Part shown: positions 53,494 to 61,628 of the stretch, one piece after another
Position numbering within the stretch: the first letter of the stretch is position 1
Layout: the number at the start of each line of letters is the position of its first letter
Assembly (NCBI GenBank): GCA_016715285.1
Contig: JADKAO010000002.1
Location: forward strand, 1-64,000
Length of the DNA: 64,000 nucleotides
DNA from: Actinomycetales bacterium
Lineage (GTDB): Bacteria > Actinomycetota > Actinomycetes > Actinomycetales > Dermatophilaceae
Direction of reading: 5' to 3'
The notes under the pieces: model-generated
What the model was told of the DNA's origin: nothing
The model's input: the letters and a program-made list of their open reading frames with translations, nothing else
Database searches by the model: none
Program-made: the position numbers and the translations under genes

Positions 53494-54470
53494 CGCCCTT
53501 CTCGCGCCGCGGTGTCATCGCGGCCGTCGGCGCCGCACTCGCGCTCACGATCAGCGCGTGCGGCGGCGCGGCATACGCTCCGACTCCCACCACCAGTGCC
53601 GCGCCCTCAACGACGTCCGCGGCCCCCACGACGACGGGTGCTCCGGCACCCGCCCCGGTGGCGTGCAATAACGCAACGCAGTCGTATGCCGCCCTCCCCA
53701 GCCTCCCGTCCGCGGCCTCCGTCGGCGGACGACTCACCGAAGTCGCCCGGCGCGGCTATCTCATCGCCGGTGTCTCCAGCGACACCCTGCTCTTGGGGTC
53801 CCGCAACCCGTTGACTGGTCAGCTCGAGGGCTTTGATATCGACGTGATTCGCGAGCTCGCCCGCGCGATTTTCGGTGACCCAGACAAGGTTCAGTTCACC
53901 GTCATTACCGCTGCCCAGCGCATCCCGGTACTGCAAAACCGCACTGTTGACGTCGTGGCCCGCAACATGACCATGACGTGTGGCCGGTGGCAGGACATCG
54001 CCTTCTCGTCGGAGTACTACCACTCGGGGCAGAAGATCCTCGTGCGCAAGGGCTCCACGGCGACGACTTTGCCGGACCTCACGGGCAAGAGGGTGTGCGC
54101 ACCCAACGGGACGTCGAGCATGACCAAGCTCAAGGAATACGCTTCCGTGATCGCCGTGGGTTCAGACACACACACGGGCTGTCTCGTGCTCTTCCAGCAG
54201 GGCAAGGTCGACGCCATCACCGGTGACGACACCGTGCTCGCCGGGCTCGCAGCGCAAGACCCGTATGCCGTGGTGCCCAAGAGCGAACCCCTCACCGCCG
54301 AGCCCTACGGGTTGGGGTTCAACAAGGAAGACAAGGCGTTCGTGCAGTACGCCAACGCGCTGCTCGACCAGATGCGGGCTGACGGTCGATGGACGGCCAT
54401 CTACGACCGTTGGCTCGCGCCCTCGCTCGGCGCGGCACCGGCCCCACCAGCAGCGGTCTACGGGCGGTAA
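53490..54470 (+). CDS. glnH: GlnH-like solute-binding lipoprotein (Asp/Glu/Gln sensor), 326 aa
   Basis: Family 3 periplasmic binding fold. The signal peptide has a twin-Arg (FSRRGVIAAVGAALALTISA) and lipobox Cys near residue 25, then a Thr/Ala/Pro linker to about 60. Ligand-domain markers: EVARRGYLIAGVSSDTLLLG, LTGQLEGFDIDVIRELARAI, VDVVARNMTMTCGRWQDIAF, CAPNGTSSM, DAITGDDTVLAG. In mycobacteria the equivalent (Rv0411c) binds amino acids and signals through GlnX to PknG rather than feeding an ABC transporter; no ABC genes are nearby here either. Confidence 0.88.
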   Translation: MTPFSRRGVIAAVGAALALTISACGGAAYAPTPTTSAAPSTTSAAPTTTGAPAPAPVACNNATQSYAALPSLPSAASVGGRLTEVARRGYLIAGVSSDTLLLGSRNPLTGQLEGFDIDVIRELARAIFGDPDKVQFTVITAAQRIPVLQNRTVDVVARNMTMTCGRWQDIAFSSEYYHSGQKILVRKGSTATTLPDLTGKRVCAPNGTSSMTKLKEYASVIAVGSDTHTGCLVLFQQGKVDAITGDDTVLAGLAAQDPYAVVPKSEPLTAEPYGLGFNKEDKAFVQYANALLDQMRADGRWTAIYDRWLAPSLGAAPAPPAAVYGR

Positions 54471-54476
54471 TCACCG

Positions 54477-55697
54477 GTGAGCCTCAGCCTTGACCCCACG
54501 CCGCCTCCGGGCGGAGCCTCCGGCGGCGGCAGCCAGCCCACTGCCGTCGCACCCGTGGCACCTGGCCGGTTGGGCAGTCCCGTAGCCGTGCAGGAGGCGT
54601 TCATCTACCTCCGTGACCTCGGGGTGTGGCGAGACCAGCGCAAGGCCGAGCTCGACGCACTGGACGCTGCGGCGCTCGCGTCCAGTGACGCCGACGCGTT
54701 CAGCCGCGACATGCTCGTATCGATGGCGCTTTGGAAGGCGATCGCGGACCGCTATGACCTGTTGAGCGTCACCTTCGACTCGGGGCGCGTGGGACCGACC
54801 GAAGCCGCCAGGCTCTCGACGCTCATCTGGGGGCGGCTCGACGTGGCGCCTGGTTCCGCGGCGGCCACAATCGCGCCATCGACATCCGGCGCACTCGCCC
54901 TGTCCTTGCCAGAGGCCTGTCGCTTGAGCGACGCCATGGCGTCCTCATTGCGCGCTCGCCTCTCGTTGGAGCCCTCGGGAGCCGAGGTGGGCACCCGGGT
55001 CAAGGATGTCCGGGCGACGATCGAACGCATCCGCGACCAAATCATGGTGGTGCCAGCCGGGCCTGACCGCGAAGCTGCTCGGGATCTCCTGGGGCGTCTC
55101 GAACAACGCCTCTTTGATGTCACCGAGCGCGCCAAGCGCGGTGCGGACGTGGGTGGGCTCCTCGCCCCCCTGGAGTTCGACGCCTCCGGCACCGAACGCG
55201 ACCTCATCGTGGGCGCGGGACAGCGCTTAGAGGACGCCAAAGACGCGCAGCGGGCAGTGACGATGCGGCAAGAGCTGCTGGCCCGCAGCGAGGCCGTGAC
55301 CGCACTCGTCGATCGCTGCGTCGCCGCGGTGACACCAGCCCCTCGCCTCGCCGTCCCCGATGTCCGCGCGCTTGGTGAAATCCCTACTGCCGCAGACGAT
55401 GTCGACCGTTACCTGGCCCGCCTCGACGCCGTCTCCCGGGCACTCACCGTCGTGCACACGGCATACTCCACAGCCCTCGCGCAACGCGACGAAGTGCAGG
55501 GGTATGCCGGTGCGCTCAGTGCCCAGGTGCGCGCCGCGGGCCTCGTTGACAGCGATTTGGAGCACCTGCGGTCACGCCTCGACGCGGTGCTCGCGGCGAC
55601 CCCCACAGACCTATCCCACGCACGAGCGTTGCTCGCGGCATACGAGGCGTACTTCACGGCGCGACGCGCGCCGGCAACGAGAGGTGGCACCCGATGA
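54477..55697 (+). CDS. Unknown helical protein between glnH and pknG, 406 aa
   Basis: GTG 54477, six bases after glnH, with an ATGA overlap into pknG. No signal or membrane helix. After a Gly/Pro-rich first 30 residues the protein is helical throughout, e.g. VQEAFIYLRDLGVWRDQRKA, TRVKDVRATIERIRDQIMVV, LLGRLEQRLFDVTERAKRGA, DVDRYLARLDAVSRALTVVH, suggesting long coiled coils. The mycobacterial glnX-glnH-pknG set has no gene at this position, so this is a lineage-specific insertion in the operon. A scaffold or adaptor for PknG is the obvious guess, nothing more. Confidence 0.6.
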   Translation: MSLSLDPTPPPGGASGGGSQPTAVAPVAPGRLGSPVAVQEAFIYLRDLGVWRDQRKAELDALDAAALASSDADAFSRDMLVSMALWKAIADRYDLLSVTFDSGRVGPTEAARLSTLIWGRLDVAPGSAAATIAPSTSGALALSLPEACRLSDAMASSLRARLSLEPSGAEVGTRVKDVRATIERIRDQIMVVPAGPDREAARDLLGRLEQRLFDVTERAKRGADVGGLLAPLEFDASGTERDLIVGAGQRLEDAKDAQRAVTMRQELLARSEAVTALVDRCVAAVTPAPRLAVPDVRALGEIPTAADDVDRYLARLDAVSRALTVVHTAYSTALAQRDEVQGYAGALSAQVRAAGLVDSDLEHLRSRLDAVLAATPTDLSHARALLAAYEAYFTARRAPATRGGTR

Positions 55698-58156
55698 GTG
55701 CTCGCTGTGCCCAACCCGGTTGTGCCGGAACGATTCTTGACGGCTACTGCGATGTATGCGGCTCGCCTGGCAGTGCCAGCCCACAGCCCGCTGCGGCCGC
55801 TCCCGCAGCCGCCAAGGCGACCGCCGCCCCAGCTCCATCGGCCGCGCAGCCAGCCGGGAAACCCGCCGCGAAGTCTGGTGGACGATGCACCCAGTCAGGG
55901 TGTTCCGGGTCGATCCTCGACGGCTACTGTGACGTCTGCGGCTCCGCGGCCGGGTCGGCCCCCGCCGCCCCTGCCCCGGCGTCGGGCGCGTCAGCAGCGG
56001 CCGGCCCTGGAAGCAGTGGCGAGGCCGCAGCCGGAGGTGAGAGCCCCGTAACCTCGCCGGTCTCATCGACCCGGTCTGCGGCGAGTAATCGCCTCTCGGC
56101 CACGGTCATCGGTTCGGCGCGGGCCCGGTCAGGAGGATCCAAGACGACCCGTCGCCTGACGAGCTCCTCGCAGCGGATGCGTTCGGCTCGGCTTGGCGCG
56201 GGCTTGACCAGCGTCCCGCCGATGCCTCTCGTTGACGCCTCGACAGCCGTGATGGCCGACCCGGTCGTGCCGGAAGACAAGCGGTTCTGCTCGGCGTGTG
56301 GCACCAAAGTCGGTCGGTCCACGGGTGACAAGCCCGGGCGCACGACGGGCTTCTGCCCCAAGTGTCGGCAGGCCTTCTCGTTCGACCCCAAGCTGAAGAA
56401 GGGCGACCTCGTCGCGGGCCAGTATGAAGTCGCGGGCTGCCTCGCCCACGGCGGCCTCGGGTGGATCTACCTTGCTAAAGACCGCAATGTCTCCGACCGC
56501 TGGGTGGTGCTCAAGGGCCTGCTCAACTCCGGCGACCCCGACGCGCTCGCAGCGGCTATTGCAGAGCAGCGGTTCCTCGCGCAGGTCGAACACCCGCACA
56601 TTGTCGAGATCTACAACTTCGTGACCTTCGATGGTGCCGGCTACATCGTCATGGAGTACGTCGGCGGCACCTCACTCAAAGCGGTGCTCAAGCAGCGGAT
56701 GCGCAAGACCGGCAGCTATGACCCGTTGCCCGTCGACCAGGCATTGGCCTATATCGTCGAGATCCTCCCCGCCTTCCAATACCTCCATGACCTGGGGTTG
56801 GCTTACTGCGATTTCAAGCCCGACAACCTCATCCAGGTGGGCGACGACCTCAAGCTCATCGATCTCGGTGGGGTGCGGCGGCTCGACGACCAGGACTCGG
56901 CGATCTTCGGCACCGTCGGTTATCAGGCGCCTGAGGTGGCGAAGGAGGGGGTGTCCGTCGCGTCGGACATTTACACCATTGGGCGAACGCTCGTTGTGCT
57001 GACCTCCGAGTTCCGCGGCTATCAGACGACGTATGTCGATTCACTACCACCGACTGACCAGGTGCCGGCCTTCGCGCGCTATGACTCGTTCTACCGGTTG
57101 GTGCTCAAAGCCTGCGCGAGCAGCCCTGACGATCGGTTCGCATCGGCTGACGAGATGCGGGTGCAGATGCTCGGAGTGCTGCGCGAGGTCGTCGCCCAAG
57201 ACGCCAAGCTCGACCGCGCGACGACGAGCGCGACTTCCCGGTTGTTCGAAGACCCAGCCATCTCCAGCGATGTCCTCGACTGGTGGAGCCTGCCGCTGTT
57301 GCGACCTGACCCGCACGACCCGCAAGCGGCCTTCGTCGCGGACGTTCGCTCCATGGCCGCGCACGAGCGACCCGATGCCCTGCGCTCGGTCGAGCCCTCA
57401 GCCGAAGTCCGCATTGAGCTCGCGCGCTCCGGCCTGCAGCGCAGTGATCCGGGGCTGGTCTCGCTCGCCACCTCCGAGATGCTCCGGGACGACCCCTGGG
57501 AGTGGCGCGCCGTGTGGCTCCAGGGCCTCGCCGCGCTGGCCTCTCGCGACGCCAAGGGCGCGCAGAGTTCCTTCAACGCCGTCTACGGCCAAGTGCCCGG
57601 AGAGCTGGCACCTAAACTCGCCCTCGCGTTCGCGTGCGAGGTCAGCGGGGAGCCCGATGTCGCCGAGAGCCTGTATGCCGTGTGCGCCCGCACCGACACG
57701 ACCTACACCGCGGTCGGAGCCTTTGGCATGGCTCGAATCCGGTTGCTGCGCAAGGACATTGACGGCACCTTGACTGCCCTCGACCTTGTGCCACCCACGT
57801 CACGGGCCTATGGCTTGGCTCGCCAGAAGCGTGCTCAGGTCTTGGCCCAACACGGGGCTGACTTCACTCAGCTGGGCCTCGCCCTCCGCAGCGTCGAGGG
57901 CGTTCCGATGGAGCCAGCCGACAAGGCTGCCCTGGAGGTCAGCGTGTTTGAGCGCGCGCTTGCCAAGCTCACCCAGGAGCCCAGCCTCGCCAACCCAGGC
58001 GTGATGCTTCCAGGTGCCGTGCCCGCAACCACGGCGGGGATCCGCACAGGCTTGGAGACGGCATACCGGAAGTGGGCCCAAGCCACGCCCGATCCGGCCC
58101 TGCGCATCGAACTTGTCGACAAAGCGAATACGGTGCGGCCATGGACGATTCGATGA
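55694..58156 (+). CDS. pknG: Serine/threonine protein kinase PknG, 820 aa
   Basis: Cytosolic eukaryotic-type kinase controlling 2-oxoglutarate/glutamate metabolism. Layout: two N-terminal zinc ribbons with DGYCDVCG (about residues 4-25 and 61-80), a disordered part to 190, the PknG rubredoxin-like site (VVPEDKRFCSACGTKVG and FCPKC), the kinase from GQYEVAGCLAHGGLGWIYLA with the Lys in WVVLKGL, catalytic loop YCDFKPDN, DLGG in place of DFG, GTVGYQAPE, then a TPR-like C-terminal half (PGELAPKLALAFACEVSG). This matches mycobacterial PknG along its length apart from the extra ribbons. Starts inside the preceding stop. Confidence 0.95.
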   Translation: MSARCAQPGCAGTILDGYCDVCGSPGSASPQPAAAAPAAAKATAAPAPSAAQPAGKPAAKSGGRCTQSGCSGSILDGYCDVCGSAAGSAPAAPAPASGASAAAGPGSSGEAAAGGESPVTSPVSSTRSAASNRLSATVIGSARARSGGSKTTRRLTSSSQRMRSARLGAGLTSVPPMPLVDASTAVMADPVVPEDKRFCSACGTKVGRSTGDKPGRTTGFCPKCRQAFSFDPKLKKGDLVAGQYEVAGCLAHGGLGWIYLAKDRNVSDRWVVLKGLLNSGDPDALAAAIAEQRFLAQVEHPHIVEIYNFVTFDGAGYIVMEYVGGTSLKAVLKQRMRKTGSYDPLPVDQALAYIVEILPAFQYLHDLGLAYCDFKPDNLIQVGDDLKLIDLGGVRRLDDQDSAIFGTVGYQAPEVAKEGVSVASDIYTIGRTLVVLTSEFRGYQTTYVDSLPPTDQVPAFARYDSFYRLVLKACASSPDDRFASADEMRVQMLGVLREVVAQDAKLDRATTSATSRLFEDPAISSDVLDWWSLPLLRPDPHDPQAAFVADVRSMAAHERPDALRSVEPSAEVRIELARSGLQRSDPGLVSLATSEMLRDDPWEWRAVWLQGLAALASRDAKGAQSSFNAVYGQVPGELAPKLALAFACEVSGEPDVAESLYAVCARTDTTYTAVGAFGMARIRLLRKDIDGTLTALDLVPPTSRAYGLARQKRAQVLAQHGADFTQLGLALRSVEGVPMEPADKAALEVSVFERALAKLTQEPSLANPGVMLPGAVPATTAGIRTGLETAYRKWAQATPDPALRIELVDKANTVRPWTIR

Positions 58157-59472
58157 CGGGCCTCGGGGCGCGCTGCTCAGCCTGTGGCGCCGACCGCGTC
58201 CCGGACGCCGCGTTCTGCGAAGCGTGCGGGATGGATTTTGCGACCTCTAGCCCACCGCCTGAGGGGGCCATCACCGAGGTCCTTCCCCGACAGACCCACG
58301 CCCCTGCAGTAACTGCGGCAGCCGGCGAAGAATCGCCCCTCGATGTCGGCTGGACCGGTCCGGTCATCGGCGGCGTGGCCGTTGAAGTCGACCACCCGGA
58401 TGAGCCCACGTGCACCGCATGCGGCGAGGGCAGCTACGTTGACGGGTACTGCGACCAATGCGGAGCCAAGCAGCCCGACCCGCGCAGTCACTTCACCGAG
58501 GAACCAGCCCCCTGGGTCGCCGGCGTCTGTGACATCGGCAAACGGCATACCCGCAATGAAGACGCCATGGCGCTGCTCGCCTCGGCCGAGCAACTCGGGA
58601 CCGCGACGATCGTCGTCTGTGACGGGGTCTCCAACACCACCGACTCCCACATCGCGAGCCTGGCCGCCGCGAGGGCGGCGCGGGACACCCTGAGCGGCGC
58701 GATCCCCCGCGGCATGGGCACGAGGGAGGCGCTCGTCGCGGCCATCTCGCAACGGCTCGGCGAAGCAGTGAGTTCTGCCCGTGGCGCAGTCGTCGCCGCG
58801 ACACCGGCTGGCGATGCGCCGACGCCACCCTCGTGCACGTTCGTCGCAGCGGTCATTGACGGGACCCTCGCCGTGGTCGGCAATGTCGGTGACAGCCGGG
58901 GCTACTGGCTGCCCGACGCACCGACGTCGACGCCGGTGCAACTCAGTCATGACGATTCGTTCGCCGCCGAGCAGATCCGCGAGGGCGTGCCGCGCAAGGA
59001 AGCCGAGACTGGCCCGCAAGCGCACGCGATCACGCGTTGGTTGGGGGTCGACTCCCCCGATGACCTGACGCCGCACACCATGGCGGTCGATCTCACTGAA
59101 CCCGGGTGGCTGCTCGTGTGCACCGATGGGCTCTGGAATTACTGCTCCGAACCGACCGAACTGCGCGACCTCGTGACCCGCACCACCGCCAGCCTCGGCG
59201 AGCACGGGCGCACGCCACTCGCGGTGGCGACGGCACTCACGGACTTCGCCAACGCCAGCGGTGGCATCGACAACATCACGGTCGCATTGGCCCGGGTCGG
59301 CTCACTCACGGCAGACTCACTGCCAGTGAGTGATCCAGCCCAAGCCGAGGCCCCAGCCCCAGCTCCAGCCCAAGCCGAGGCGTCAGTCCCAGCCCAAGCC
59401 GAGGCCCCTGTCCCAGCCGCCCTATCTCCAGCCCCACCCCCAGCTTCTCCCGACCAGCCCGTTAACTCGTAA
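58153..59472 (+). CDS. PP2C-type protein phosphatase with N-terminal zinc ribbons, 439 aa
   Basis: Presumed counter-enzyme of PknG. ATG 58153 overlaps its stop; a start 12 bases earlier (58141) is also possible. Two zinc ribbons come first: CSACGADRVPDAAFCEACGM and, near residue 95, CTACGEGSYVDGYCDQCGAK. The PPM/PP2C domain (about 115-390) has VCDIGKRHTRNEDAMALL, VVCDGVSNTTDSH, GNVGDSRGYWL, LLVCTDGLWNY and GGIDNITVAL, giving all metal-binding Asp residues. The tail is a repeated QAEAPAPA low-complexity stretch. A stand-alone PP2C in a kinase/vWA context fits the TerY-P triad. Confidence 0.93.
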   Translation: MTGLGARCSACGADRVPDAAFCEACGMDFATSSPPPEGAITEVLPRQTHAPAVTAAAGEESPLDVGWTGPVIGGVAVEVDHPDEPTCTACGEGSYVDGYCDQCGAKQPDPRSHFTEEPAPWVAGVCDIGKRHTRNEDAMALLASAEQLGTATIVVCDGVSNTTDSHIASLAAARAARDTLSGAIPRGMGTREALVAAISQRLGEAVSSARGAVVAATPAGDAPTPPSCTFVAAVIDGTLAVVGNVGDSRGYWLPDAPTSTPVQLSHDDSFAAEQIREGVPRKEAETGPQAHAITRWLGVDSPDDLTPHTMAVDLTEPGWLLVCTDGLWNYCSEPTELRDLVTRTTASLGEHGRTPLAVATALTDFANASGGIDNITVALARVGSLTADSLPVSDPAQAEAPAPAPAQAEASVPAQAEAPVPAALSPAPPPASPDQPVNS

Positions 59473-59484
59473 AGGAGCGCCCCA

Positions 59485-60762
59485 ATGGCGACATTCACCA
59501 GTGAGGTCTTCCAGAACGAATTCCTCCCGGACGGCGGCACCGACGTGCACGCGATCGTGCGGGTCACCTGCTCGGGCGCCGGCCAGGCGGGTGCAGCCCA
59601 AGGCGCCGAGGCGGCCGAGATCGTCATCGTCGACACCTCCGGCTCGATGAGCGGCAACGGCATCGCGCAAGGCCGGTATGCCGCGTCGGTGGCCCTCAAC
59701 GAGATCACCGACGGCACCTGGTTTGCGGTCATCGCCGGCAACCACGTGGGGACCCTCGTCTACCCGGCATACGGCGTGCAGCAAATGGTCCGCATGGACG
59801 GACGCACGCGGGCCGAGGCGATCGCGGCGGTGCAGCGGTTCAAGGCCGACGGTGGCACGGCGATGGGCACCTGGCTGACTAAGGCCAAGGAAGTCTTCCT
59901 CAGCGTGCCGCACGTGACGCAACGGCACGCGATCCTGCTCACCGACGGAGCCAACGAGCACGAGACACCCGACCAACTCACCTGGGCGATCCAAGGCGCG
60001 ACCGGCTTCTTCCAGGCCGACTGTCGTGGTCTCGGTGACCGGTGGCAGGTCGATGAGGTCCGGCGCATCGCCTCGGCGCTGCTGGGCACGGTCGATCTGA
60101 TCCCCTCGCCCGATCGCATGGCGCAGGAGTTCGCGGCGCTGATCCGGGCGTCGATGGCGCGCGGTGTCGCCGCTGTTGACCTGCGGGTGTGGGCACCGCA
60201 GGGAGCACAGGTGCTCTTCGTCAAGCAGGTCGCACCTCACCTCGAAGACATCACCTCGAAGCGGTCGCTGGTCAACCCGTTGACTGCGGCCTTCCCGACG
60301 GGTGCGTGGGCCGATGAATCCCGCGACTACCACGTGGCCGTGCGGCTGCCGGCAAAGACCATCGGTCAGGAGCAGTTGGCCTCGCGGGTGCAGGTCGTGG
60401 TCAACAACGAGGTCCAGACGCAAGGCCTGGTGAAGGCGACGTGGTCCAGCGATGAGTCACTGACCACCCGGATCGATGACCAGGTGGCGCGGTACACGGG
60501 TCAGGCCGAGCTCGCGGCGGCGATCCAAGACGGTCTGGCGGCCAAGGCTGCTGGCGACGAAGACGGCGCCACCCGCAAGCTTGGTCGCGCGGTCCAAATC
60601 GCCACCGCCACTGGTGACGAAGAGATGACCTCGCGGTTGAAGAAGGTCGTCGAGATCGACAACGCCGAGACCGGCACGGTCCGGCTCAAGAAGGCCGTCG
60701 AACGACTCGACGAAATGGCACTGGACACCGCGTCCACGAAGACTCGGAGGATCAAGAAGTGA
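59485..60762 (+). CDS. vWA-domain (TerY-like) protein, 425 aa
   Basis: Soluble von Willebrand A protein. ATG 59485 follows AAAGGAG. The vWA domain holds a full MIDAS: IVIVDTSGSMSGNG, the Thr in FKADGGTAMGTWL, and ILLTDGANEHE. A beta-rich region follows (LRVWAPQGAQVLFVKQVAPH), then a C-terminal helical part (LAAAIQDGLAAKAAGDEDGA, SRLKKVVEIDNAETGTVRLK). Such proteins assemble metal-dependent complexes. In the TerY-P triad a vWA protein accompanies a kinase and a PP2C, exactly as here. The stop overlaps the FHA gene (GTGA). Confidence 0.88.
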   Translation: MATFTSEVFQNEFLPDGGTDVHAIVRVTCSGAGQAGAAQGAEAAEIVIVDTSGSMSGNGIAQGRYAASVALNEITDGTWFAVIAGNHVGTLVYPAYGVQQMVRMDGRTRAEAIAAVQRFKADGGTAMGTWLTKAKEVFLSVPHVTQRHAILLTDGANEHETPDQLTWAIQGATGFFQADCRGLGDRWQVDEVRRIASALLGTVDLIPSPDRMAQEFAALIRASMARGVAAVDLRVWAPQGAQVLFVKQVAPHLEDITSKRSLVNPLTAAFPTGAWADESRDYHVAVRLPAKTIGQEQLASRVQVVVNNEVQTQGLVKATWSSDESLTTRIDDQVARYTGQAELAAAIQDGLAAKAAGDEDGATRKLGRAVQIATATGDEEMTSRLKKVVEIDNAETGTVRLKKAVERLDEMALDTASTKTRRIKK

Positions 60763-61584
60763 GCATGATCTGCCCCAACGGCCACCCGTCCAGCGCGACC
60801 GACTACTGCGACACGTGCGGCGCGCAGATCGATGCTGCCGCACAGAGTTCCGCTCATGGTCCCGCTAGTGGAGCGGCGGCTAGCCCCGCCGAATCCAGCG
60901 GCCCGCAGCCCCAGTCCTGCCCCAACTGTCACACTGACTCCAGCCATGACTCCCTGTTTTGTGAGGCGTGTGGCTACGACTTCACGACCGGCGCGATGCC
61001 CCGCGGCTATCCCACACCTGGCCCCGAGGCAGCCGCTGGTGCACCTGAGGCGCCGGGTGGCGAGCCAACTGGCGAACCGGGGGCGGGTGCCCCACGATGG
61101 CGGTGCAGCCGAGGGGCTGGCCCCCGAGGCACCTGTCGGCGCGGCCGGCATACCCCCTGCTGTTCCTGTCGAGTGGGTCGCCGAGGTGTGGATCGACCCC
61201 GAGTGGTATGCCGTGCAAGAAGCCGAAGAGCCCATGCCGTCGCCCGGGCTACCGGCCGTCGTGCCGCTTGCGGTCCGTAGCGCGCTGATCGGGCGTGTGT
61301 CGACCAGCAAAAACATCACCCCCGATATCGACTGCACCCAGGACAGCGGCGTGAGCCGGCGGCATGCGCAGCTGACGACCGACGGGACCCGGTGGTTCGT
61401 CGAAGACTTGGGTTCGGCCAATGGGACCTTCGTCGGCCCGGCATCGGGACCGCTGCCGAACGACCCCATCGAATCCGGACCCAAGCGCGAGTTGGCTGAT
61501 GACGACCGGATCTACGTGGGCGCGTGGACCCGCATCGTGGTCCGCCGGGCGACCCCTGAGGAGATCGAGGCCGCAACGGCGTAG
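60759..61584 (+). CDS. Zinc-ribbon/FHA-domain protein, one frameshift near 61085
   Basis: GTG 60759 opens SMICPNGHPSSATDYCDTCG and then CPNCHTDSSHDSLFCEACGY, two zinc ribbons. After GEPGAGAP (about 61085, a GGGGGCGGG tract) the sensible frame shifts by one: VEWVAEVWIDPEWYA, then the FHA domain with ALIGRVSTSKNITPDIDC, DSGVSRRHAQLTTD, WFVEDLGSANGTFVG and the end RIYVGAWTRIVVRRA. SRRHAQ and SANGT are the phosphothreonine-binding signatures. The joined protein is about 274 residues and would read phosphorylation made by PknG. One indel interrupts it; a sequencing error in the G tract is likely. Confidence 0.85.
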
Positions 61585-61628
61585 CCGGGTCGAGCGGATA
61601 CCAGCGCCCTGCGGGCCACCTGATGCCT

